64,000 bases of DNA from Alphaproteobacteria bacterium. GTDB taxonomy: Bacteria > Pseudomonadota > Alphaproteobacteria > Rhizobiales > Hyphomicrobiaceae. The notes beneath the pieces were generated by a model. The model was given only the letters and a program-made list of their open reading frames with translations. It searched no databases and was not told the origin of the DNA. Positions 56,824 to 64,000 of this stretch are shown one piece after another. The first letter of the stretch is position 1. Each line of letters begins with the position of its first letter. Location: contig JAGVSR010000049.1 in NCBI GenBank assembly GCA_019137195.1, forward strand, positions 1 through 64,000. The letters run 5' to 3'. A program made the translations under genes and the position numbers.

Positions 56824-57588
56824 ATGTCGGTGATGGACCGCGATCAGAACGAGACTGGCGGCACCTCAAGCCCTGCGGCGGCCCGCGACCGCGCCGAGCG
56901 CCCGCGCGATGCCGCGGCGCTGATCGTCATCGACCACTCGACGGGAACGCCGCGGGCGATGATGGGCCGCCGCCGACCGGACCTAGTGTTCCTGCCGGAC
57001 AAGTTCGTCTTCCCCGGCGGCCGCGTCGACCGCGCCGACCACACGGCCGAAAGCGCCGACGAGCTGTCACCCGGCCAGACCAAGAAACTCCTGCTCGACA
57101 TGAAGGGGGGCCCGAGCGAGACCCGCGCGCGCGCCTTGGCACTGGCTGCCGTGCGCGAGACGTTCGAGGAGGCGGGGCTGCTCATCGGCAGCCGGCGTGC
57201 AGACGGCGTTCCGGCCGGAGAGCCCCTGCCGGGCCATGAAGGCTGGCCGGCGTTTCTCTCCCACGGCGTGCTGCCCCGTCTCTCTAGCCTCACTTACATC
57301 GCCCGCGCCATTACCCCACCCGGCCGGCCGCGCCGCTACGACACCCGCTTCTTCTCGGTCGACGCGAGCGAGATCGTGGCCCGGGTCGAGATTCCTGACG
57401 GCGAGCTCTCCGAGCTCGACTGGTTCAGCCTCGACGACATGCGCTCGCTCGACCTGCCGGGCATTACCCGCGTCGTCATCGAGGACCTTGCTGACTGGAT
57501 GGCCGCTGGGCTCCCGCGGGCCCGAGATCTCCCCGTACCGTTCTACTTCCACAGGAACGGCACCTTCGAGCGAGTTATGCTGGGCTAG
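56824..57588 (+). CDS. NUDIX hydrolase
   Basis: The ATG at 56824 follows AGAGGCGGA. The 254-residue protein has the Nudix box in relaxed form: 'GGPSETRARALALAAVRETF' then EEAGLLIG (the RETFEEAG core, with REx2EE metal ligands). The strand before it ('LPDKFVFPGGRVDRADH') carries the usual GG turn, but about 30 residues separate it from the helix, as in the larger NUDT19/RNase-like branch rather than MutT. The substrate, possibly a CoA or nucleoside diphosphate derivative, cannot be told. It lies 52 bases after recQ. Confidence 0.88.
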   Translation: MSVMDRDQNETGGTSSPAAARDRAERPRDAAALIVIDHSTGTPRAMMGRRRPDLVFLPDKFVFPGGRVDRADHTAESADELSPGQTKKLLLDMKGGPSETRARALALAAVRETFEEAGLLIGSRRADGVPAGEPLPGHEGWPAFLSHGVLPRLSSLTYIARAITPPGRPRRYDTRFFSVDASEIVARVEIPDGELSELDWFSLDDMRSLDLPGITRVVIEDLADWMAAGLPRARDLPVPFYFHRNGTFERVMLG

Positions 57589-57665
57589 CCCGGGGAGGGA
57601 ATGGGGCGGACCGGGCCCCTCGCCGCACACCCAACATGCCACGCCCGATTTGGTATACCTCAACC

Positions 57666-57693
57666 TTGACACGGCGGCGCCGGCCGGTATGTT
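57666..57693 (+). promoter_or_regulatory. Candidate sigma-70-type promoter of rpmG
   Basis: TTGACA (57666-57671) is followed after 16 bases by TATGTT (57688-57693), about 48 bases before the rpmG ATG. It is the best -35/-10 pair I found by eye in the window. Confidence 0.55.
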
Positions 57694-57741
57694 GCGCGCC
57701 AACTCACCCTAAAATCCTACAGGACCGAGGGCACTTCCCCT

Positions 57742-57909
57742 ATGGCAAAGCCTATTACTCAGAAGATCAAGCTACTCTCGACCGCCGGGACCGGCTTCTT
57801 CTACGTGACCAAGAAGAACCCGCGCACCTCGACCGAGAAGATCGTGTTCAAGAAGTACGATCCGGTCGTCAGAAAGCACGTCGAGTTCAAGGAAACCAAG
57901 ATCAAGTAG
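57742..57909 (+). CDS. rpmG: 50S ribosomal protein L33
   Basis: This 55-codon gene encodes [20 protein letters not shown]..., with '[20 protein letters not shown]' and the C-terminal '[12 protein letters not shown]', a clear bacterial L33. It belongs to the cysteine-free (zinc-independent) type, because no CxxC pairs are present. The ATG at 57742 follows a GAGGG site, and the 55-residue length is exactly that expected. The protein binds near the E site of the large ribosomal subunit. Confidence 0.96.
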   Translation: MAKPITQKIKLLSTAGTGFFYVTKKNPRTSTEKIVFKKYDPVVRKHVEFKETKIK

Positions 57910-58667
57910 GCTGAGAGATCCACGCCACGGGGCTCGGGATGGCATCCGCTCGGCTCGGCGTTCGCTGGAGAAAGTCCTCGGCAAAGATGTGCCCAGCGAC
58001 GAGCCTTCTCGAAGCCAGCGAATGGCGACGCAACGAGATGACCGCGCGGAGATGACCACCGCGAACGGAAAGCCCTGGAACAGCGCTAAATTATCAGATT
58101 GGGCGTCAAGCGCCCTCGGCCAGGTCCGCAACCGCTCGGCAGCGGGGTAAGCATTCCGAGCTGTTACGTCCCTGGCCTATTGACCCTGTGAGCGTCAAAG
58201 AGGGCGTCGACCTCTCACAAGGTGTCGTAGCCGATCAGTCGCCTCCTGTTAGCTCGCGCTCCGGAGGCAAAGACCTAACCACGATACCCCACGTCCGCCA
58301 GGAGATGCGGCGGACCCAACGGCCGTGGGAACCAAACTCCTGTCGCCAACTTTTTGGCGTTGGAGCGGAACGTCGTAAGGCAGGACACTTCCGGCCGCAG
58401 TTGTCCTATGTGCCCGCCGATTTTCTATAATTGAACATCTTGCCGATTGGCACAAGCAATTTCAAGTTTCGCTTGCGCCGTGTTGCGCAAGCCACGCTCG
58501 AATCGCAGTGGACTGTAAATCCTTGTGCCTCCATAACCCTCGTGGAATGAACGCTAATTTTTTCTGACTTAGGTCGTAAGCTAATCGCCCGCAGCGTGAC
58601 CGATCAGCAAAATGTGATCTAGATCAGAATAAAAATCCGACAACGCAGTTGCTGGGGCCTTCGCTGC
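57910..58667. other. 758-bp gap between rpmG and pleD with hairpins; no protein gene recognised
   Basis: It contains two clear dyads: GTCCGCC/GGCGGAC around a 9-base loop (58293-58315), and CGCCAA/TTGGCG with outer CTCC/GGAG (58337-58365). The right-hand third (58420-58660) is AT-rich and includes a perfect TGATCTAGATCA dyad (58615-58626) and, on the minus strand, TTGTGC spaced 18 from ATTATA. A small-RNA locus on the minus strand is possible but unproven. The ORFs here (for example 58188-58430) lack protein character. Confidence 0.35.
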
Positions 58668-60038
<1,371 letters not shown>

Positions 60039-60077
60039 GTTACTTCACACTTGAACTTGCCGCCCGAACCCCCGAGC

Positions 60078-60506
60078 TCAGGCGTCCCCGATGAACCGTT
60101 TCACGGTGTCGAGGAACATGGCTACCGATATCGGCTTCGAGACGTAGGCCTCGCAGCCGCCTGAACGAATTCTTTCCTCGTCGCCGCGCATGGCGAACGC
60201 CGTGACCGCGACCACCGGGATCTTGCGTAGCTCCGCGTCCTCTTTGAGCCAGCGCGTCACCTCGAGGCCGGAGACCTCGGGAAGCTGGATGTCCATGAGG
60301 ATCAGGTTCGGCCGGTGCTGGCGGGCGAGCGCCATGGCATCGAGCCCGTTCCTGGTCTGCACGGTGCGGTAGCCGTGAGCTGCCAGAAGGTCGTGAAAGA
60401 GCTTCATGTTGAGCTCGTTGTCCTCGACGATCAGCACGGATTTCGGAGCGCGGGGGGCGACCCTCGCGGCTCCCTCGACGGCCCTCGACGTCTCCTGGTA
60501 GCTCAT
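60078..60506 (-). CDS. divK: Single-domain response regulator DivK
   Basis: DivK is a stand-alone receiver in the CtrA cell-cycle phosphorelay. The core reads '[20 protein letters not shown]', '[20 protein letters not shown]' (phospho-Asp), '[18 protein letters not shown]' and 'AYVSKPI', which is nearly the DivK consensus. The ATG at 60506 gives 142 residues, with about 22 extra N-terminal residues before the usual start. An ATG 25 codons earlier also exists. It is the first gene of a divK-pleD operon, an arrangement well known in Caulobacter and relatives. Confidence 0.95.
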   Translation of the reverse strand: MSYQETSRAVEGAARVAPRAPKSVLIVEDNELNMKLFHDLLAAHGYRTVQTRNGLDAMALARQHRPNLILMDIQLPEVSGLEVTRWLKEDAELRKIPVVAVTAFAMRGDEERIRSGGCEAYVSKPISVAMFLDTVKRFIGDA

Positions 60507-60722
60507 GGCTGAAAGTCCGTCCGGCTCTTCCTTCGAGCCATTTGCACCGATTCTGCCGGTCAGTTGCAGGGGAGTTTGCATCCGAACCCATAACCAACTG
60601 CTTAAGTATCCGTCGAATTAGCCGTATTGTGCGGTCGGACGCCGCTAGCGGCGCCGGCGGGCCCCGGTGCGCCAAGTCTCTGTCCAAAGTCAGAATTTCC
60701 CGCGACGAACGGAGCCAAGCCC

Positions 60723-61025
60723 ATGGCGAGACGCAAGCCGCCCCTCGATCACGACGGAGCCGAGAGCCTGGCGCTCATGGGCCTCGCGTTCCTGGCCGAG
60801 GAGCCGGACCGCCTCGGACGCTTTCTGGCCCTGACGGGCATGGGGCCGGACGACCTTCGGCAGCAGGCCAGCGAGCCCGGCACCCTGGCCGCGGTGCTGG
60901 CCTACCTGCTCGAGGATGAATCGCTCCTCTACGTATTTGCCAGCATGAAGGATCTCGACCCGGTGGATGTGCAGCCGGCCCACGACCTCCTGATGAAGGC
61001 CGCCTCGGGCGGAGGTTCCGCGTGA
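60723..61025 (+). CDS. DUF3572 family protein
   Basis: The 100-residue cytosolic protein shows the DUF3572 pattern: 'AESLALMGLAFLAEEPDRLG', 'RFLALTGMGPDDLRQQASEP' and 'AAVLAYLLEDESLLYVFA'. The function is unknown. GGAG precedes the ATG at 60723. It is divergent from divK, a common neighbourhood in Hyphomicrobiales, and its stop overlaps the GTG start of the ROK kinase gene (GTGA), so the two are coupled. Confidence 0.85.
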   Translation: MARRKPPLDHDGAESLALMGLAFLAEEPDRLGRFLALTGMGPDDLRQQASEPGTLAAVLAYLLEDESLLYVFASMKDLDPVDVQPAHDLLMKAASGGGSA

Positions 61026-61939
61026 CCCCGGCCGCTACGGCGAGCCGGTTCCGCATCGGGATCGACCTCGGCGGCACCAAGATCGAGGGTGTCCTGCTCG
61101 GCCCGGAGGGCGAACTCGGGCGCCAGCGCATCCCTTCGCCGCAGAACGATTACGACGCCAGCATCCGCGCCATCCGGGACCTCGTCATGCGGCTCGGCAG
61201 TATCGCTGCCGGAACTCCAAGAGTCGGCATCGGCGTGCCGGGGTCGGTGTCGCGTGCCACAGGGCTCATGCAGAACGCCAACTCGACCTGGCTCAACGGC
61301 CGCCCCCTCGACCGGGATCTCGCGGCCGCCCTCGGGCAGCCGGTCCGGCTTGCCAACGACGCCAACTGCTTCGCACTTTCCGAGGCGAGGGACGGGGCGG
61401 CAGCCGGCGCCGGCTCGGTCTTCGGCGTCATCCTCGGCACGGGTTGCGGCGGTGGCGTCGTGATCGACGGGCGCCTCGTCGACGGACCGCGCGGCATCGG
61501 CGGGGAGTGGGGACACAATCCCCTCCCCTGGGCCGAGTCGCACGAGCACCCGGGCCCCACCTGCTGGTGCGGCCGCAGAGGTTGTATGGAAACCTGGGTT
61601 TCGGGAACGGGGCTCGCGGCGGACCACGCGAGGACCACGGGTGAGGAGCTCGACGCAACCGAGATCGCGGCACGGGCTTCGAGCGGTGACGCGCAGGCCA
61701 AGGCGACCATCGCCGCCCACTCCTCCCGCCTCGCCCGCGGGCTCGCCCATGTCGTCAACATCGTCGACCCGGAGGTGATCGTCCTGGGCGGCGGGCTATC
61801 GAAGCTTGAGCATCTCTACGGGGTCCTGCCAGGCCTGATGGCACCCTTCGTCTTTGCCGACGACAAGTCCGTCACCATCCGCCCGCCCCGCTGGGGCGAC
61901 GCCTCGGGTGTCCGTGGCGCCGCGTGGCTGTGGGAGTGA
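61022..61939 (+). CDS. ROK-family sugar kinase (fructokinase/N-acetylglucosamine kinase-like)
   Basis: The GTG at 61022 overlaps the DUF3572 stop. The 305-residue kinase has the ATP-binding 'RIGIDLGGTKIEGVLL', 'GIGVPGSVSRATGLMQNANS', the sugar-contact 'LANDANCFALSEA', 'VILGTGCGGGVVIDG', the ROK signature 'GGEWGHNPL' and the zinc site 'CWCGRRGCMETWVSG'. The family phosphorylates hexoses or amino sugars at O6. The exact sugar is not clear from sequence; Mak-type fructokinase is closest by motif. ATP is the likely donor. Confidence 0.9.
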   Translation: MTPAATASRFRIGIDLGGTKIEGVLLGPEGELGRQRIPSPQNDYDASIRAIRDLVMRLGSIAAGTPRVGIGVPGSVSRATGLMQNANSTWLNGRPLDRDLAAALGQPVRLANDANCFALSEARDGAAAGAGSVFGVILGTGCGGGVVIDGRLVDGPRGIGGEWGHNPLPWAESHEHPGPTCWCGRRGCMETWVSGTGLAADHARTTGEELDATEIAARASSGDAQAKATIAAHSSRLARGLAHVVNIVDPEVIVLGGGLSKLEHLYGVLPGLMAPFVFADDKSVTIRPPRWGDASGVRGAAWLWE

Positions 61940-61968
61940 ATTTTCGCGGCGTGCAAGGTGCGAGAAGC

Positions 61969-62006
61969 AGCCCTTTCCCAGACGGGGAGGGACTGGGTGA
62001 GGTGCA
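61969..62006. repeat. GC-rich dispersed repeat, degenerate member
   Basis: GCAGCCCTTTCCC...GGGGAGGGACTGGGTGAGGTGC matches the half-sites of the repeats at 36256, 36342 and 44714. It lies between the convergent ROK and lolD genes. Confidence 0.4.
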
Positions 62007-62019
62007 AGCTGCGATGCGC

Positions 62020-62748
62020 TCACCGCACCTGGCGCGGATCGACCTCGACCAGGAGACCGTTCTCGAGCTTCAGAACCCGGTCCATGCGAGAGGCAAGCTC
62101 GAGGTTGTGGGTGGCGATCAGGGCCGCCACGCCCTCGGTGTGGAAAAGCCCGATCAGCTCGTGGAAGACGAGCTCGGAGGTCTTGGGATCTAGGTTGCCT
62201 GTCGGCTCGTCGGCAAGGATCAGGCGCGGCCTGTTGGCAAGGGCGCGGCAGATGGCGGTCCGCTGCTGCTCGCCGCCCGAGAGCTGGGCCGGGCGATGAT
62301 CGAGCCTGTGGCCGAGGCCCAGATGCGACAGGAGCTCGGTAGCGCGTTGGGCCGCCTCGCGCCGTGGCTTCCCTGTCAGCATCTGCGGCAGCACGACGTT
62401 CTCGAGCGCGGAGAACTCAGGGAGCAGCTGGTGGAACTGATAGATGAACCCGATCTCGGCGCGCCGCATCCGGGTGCGCTCGCCGTCGTCCAGGGTGGCG
62501 CAGTCGCGACCGCCCACAATGACGCGCCCCGCGTTCGGCGTCTCGAGGAGCCCCGCGATGTGGAGAAGCGTCGACTTGCCGGCGCCCGACGGTCCGACGA
62601 GCGCGACCGACTCGCCCGGCCTGATCTCGGCCGACGCCCCCTGCAACACCGGAATGTCGCGCTCTCCCTGCTTGAAGGCGCGCACGATCCGGTCGAGCAC
62701 AAGGACGGTGGTTGTCGAAGCGGGATCCATAGGCGGGCTCGTCCTCAT
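62020..62748 (-). CDS. lolD: Lipoprotein-releasing system ATP-binding protein LolD
   Basis: LolD powers extraction of lipoproteins from the inner membrane by LolC/LolE. The ATPase has Walker A '[20 protein letters not shown]', the Q-loop and LolD-specific 'IGFIYQFHQLLPEFSALENV', the signature 'LSGGEQQRTAICRALAN', Walker B '[12 protein letters not shown]' and 'IATHN'. The ATG at 62748 overlaps the lolC stop by four bases (ATGA), which favours this 242-residue form; an ATG at 62730 is the alternative. Confidence 0.93.
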   Translation of the reverse strand: MRTSPPMDPASTTTVLVLDRIVRAFKQGERDIPVLQGASAEIRPGESVALVGPSGAGKSTLLHIAGLLETPNAGRVIVGGRDCATLDDGERTRMRRAEIGFIYQFHQLLPEFSALENVVLPQMLTGKPRREAAQRATELLSHLGLGHRLDHRPAQLSGGEQQRTAICRALANRPRLILADEPTGNLDPKTSELVFHELIGLFHTEGVAALIATHNLELASRMDRVLKLENGLLVEVDPRQVR

Positions 62749-64000
62749 TCGTAGCGGAGCGCTTCGACGGGATCGAGCCGCGAGGCTCGCCACGACGGAT
62801 AGAGCGTCGCCAGCACGGACAGGAGAAGCGCCATGACGACAATGGAGCCAGTCTCGACCGGGTTCACATCGGCCGGCAGGCGGGTCAGGTAGTAGATGTT
62901 GGGATCGAACAGCGTGGTGCCAGAGAGGAACGCCACGAACTGGCGCACCTCCTCGATGTAGTGGCAGAAGACGAGGCCGAGCACGAGGCCGGCGAGCGTG
63001 CCCACGACGCCGATCGAGGCGCCGGTGATGAGGAACACGCGCATCACCGAGCCCTTGGTCGCGCCCATGGTGCGCAAGACCGCGATGTCCCGGCCCTTGT
63101 CCTTTACGAGCATCATCATGCCCGAGATGATGTTCAAGGCGGCGACGAGGATGATGAGCGACAGGATGATGAACATCACGTTGCGCTCGACCTCGAGCAC
63201 GGTGAAGAATGTCTCGTTGCGCTGACGCCAGTCAGTCGCATTGAGCGAAGGCCCGCCGGCGAGCATGAGGTCCTTCGCGAGCTGGCCGACGTTCTCCGGA
63301 TCTGCGGCTACGACCTCCAGGACGTCGACCTCGCCGCGCTTCGAAAAGTACTTCTGCGCCTCCGCGATCGGCATGATGATGATCGACTTGTCGTACTCCG
63401 ACATGCCAAGCTCGAAAACACCGGCAATCGTGTAGGGCTTCGAGCGCGGCGCAGTACCGAAGGGCGTGGCGGCGCCTTTGGCGGACAGGATGGTGATCGA
63501 ATCGCCCACGTTGACCCGGAGGCTCGCGGCGAGCCGGGTTCCGATCAGGATGCCGGTCTGGCTGTCGAACCCCTCGAGCGCACCCTGGCGGATGTTGTCG
63601 GCGACGAGAGGAAGCGCGCGAATGCTCGCCTCGTCCATGCCACGCACGAGTCCGCCCACGGCCTGGATGTTCGACGACACCATCACCTGCCCTTCGATCA
63701 AGGGCAGAACGGCCTTGACGCCCGGCACCTTGGCGAGCTTGGCCGCGTCCTCGGCATAGGTCGTGAACGGCTCGCCCACCTTGTAGATGACCACATGGCC
63801 GTTGAGGCCGAGGATCTTGGAGAAGAGATCCTTGCGGAAGCCGTTCATCACCGCCATGACGATGATGAGCGTTGCGACACCGAGCATAATGCCGAGGAAC
63901 GAGAAGCCGGCGATGACCGAGATGAACCCTTCCTTGCGCCGCGCGCGCAGATAGCGCGAAGCCAGGAGCCACTCGACAGGCGCGAAGGCGCGGGTGTCGC
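62745..64000 (-). CDS. lolC: Lipoprotein-releasing ABC permease LolC/LolE (5' end outside window)
   Basis: The open frame continues to the window edge; the visible part begins with DTRAFAPVEWLLASRYLRAR and 'RKEGFISVIAGFSFLGIMLG', the typical N-terminus. The large periplasmic domain follows (about residues 65-285). Then come three membrane helices, with 'MFIILSLIILVAALNIISGM' and the coupling motif 'LVKDKGRDIAVLRTMGATKG'. The end is 'RASRLDPVEALRYE'. Alphaproteobacteria usually have one LolC/E-type permease acting as a homodimer. Only a few N-terminal residues are probably missing. Confidence 0.92.
   Translation of the reverse strand, partial: DTRAFAPVEWLLASRYLRARRKEGFISVIAGFSFLGIMLGVATLIIVMAVMNGFRKDLFSKILGLNGHVVIYKVGEPFTTYAEDAAKLAKVPGVKAVLPLIEGQVMVSSNIQAVGGLVRGMDEASIRALPLVADNIRQGALEGFDSQTGILIGTRLAASLRVNVGDSITILSAKGAATPFGTAPRSKPYTIAGVFELGMSEYDKSIIIMPIAEAQKYFSKRGEVDVLEVVAADPENVGQLAKDLMLAGGPSLNATDWRQRNETFFTVLEVERNVMFIILSLIILVAALNIISGMMMLVKDKGRDIAVLRTMGATKGSVMRVFLITGASIGVVGTLAGLVLGLVFCHYIEEVRQFVAFLSGTTLFDPNIYYLTRLPADVNPVETGSIVVMALLLSVLATLYPSWRASRLDPVEALRYE

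Noticed and set aside
58188..58430. 80-codon ORF in the rpmG-pleD gap
   Set aside because: Composition is not protein-like, there is no ribosome-binding site, and it crosses the two hairpins.
58500..58560. tRNA-Tyr-like anticodon loop (GGACTGTAAATCC)
   Set aside because: Only a 3-bp stem surrounds it, and there is no acceptor stem, no T-loop GTTCGAATCC and no CCA-side match, so it is not a tRNA.

Overview
This GC-rich window looks like the chromosome of an alphaproteobacterium, most probably a Hyphomicrobiales (Rhizobiales) member outside the best-known genera. The evidence is gene content: an ALA synthase (Shemin-pathway) hemA, an LdtR-like MarR regulator with several L,D-transpeptidases, an IalB-family protein, a divK-pleD pair facing a DUF3572 gene, a trpC-moaC-moeA string, mfd-sdhE-recG, and a nuo operon with foreign ORFs. 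I cannot name a genus. No rRNA, tRNA, CRISPR array, prophage or insertion sequence was recognised. Antisense ORFs of several hundred codons are common here and are GC artefacts.

Layout. 0-9 kb: the end of a membrane protein, a frameshifted small gene, glyA and hemA (serine to glycine, then glycine to 5-aminolevulinate), an L,D-transpeptidase with its probable regulator ldtR, a hydroxyisobutyryl-CoA hydrolase-like enzyme and an extensin-like cell-wall protein. 9-16 kb: a lipid-linked saccharide flippase, then a translationally coupled cysH-cysD-cysN sulfate-assimilation operon followed by two TauE/SafE permeases. 16-23 kb: mfd, sdhE and recG, with two copies of a 163-bp double-hairpin repeat flanking sdhE-recG. 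23-36 kb: a secreted TPR protein, photolyase, two tandem L,D-transpeptidases, an ICMT-like membrane protein, several proteins of unknown function, a LuxR-type regulator, EttA and a zinc-ribbon YjdM-like protein.

36-41 kb: nuoA-nuoB-X-nuoC-Y-thioesterase-GFA-nuoD on the minus strand. Complex I subunits A to D are interrupted by four non-nuo ORFs, and nuoE-N do not follow. 41-48 kb: a three-gene ABC efflux system (membrane fusion protein, FtsX-like permease, ATPase), then trpC, a 68-codon coiled-coil gene, moaC and moeA. 48-64 kb: an orphan oligopeptide-binding protein, IalB, a fourth and large L,D-transpeptidase, small secreted proteins, recQ, a NUDIX hydrolase, rpmG, a 758-bp gap with hairpins, pleD, divK, DUF3572, a ROK sugar kinase, and lolD with a lolC that runs off the window.

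Themes are peptidoglycan 3-3 cross-linking (four YkuD enzymes plus LdtR), sulfur assimilation, DNA repair (Mfd, RecG, RecQ, photolyase) and c-di-GMP/cell-cycle control. I found no convincing new defence or biosynthetic system. The most novel signals are the double-hairpin repeat with apparent compensatory changes, the interrupted nuoABCD operon, a hairpin with a U-tract before cysH, and the structured gap between rpmG and pleD. Starts were refined by eye from ribosome-binding sites, overlaps and signal peptides, so several differ from the longest possible ORF.
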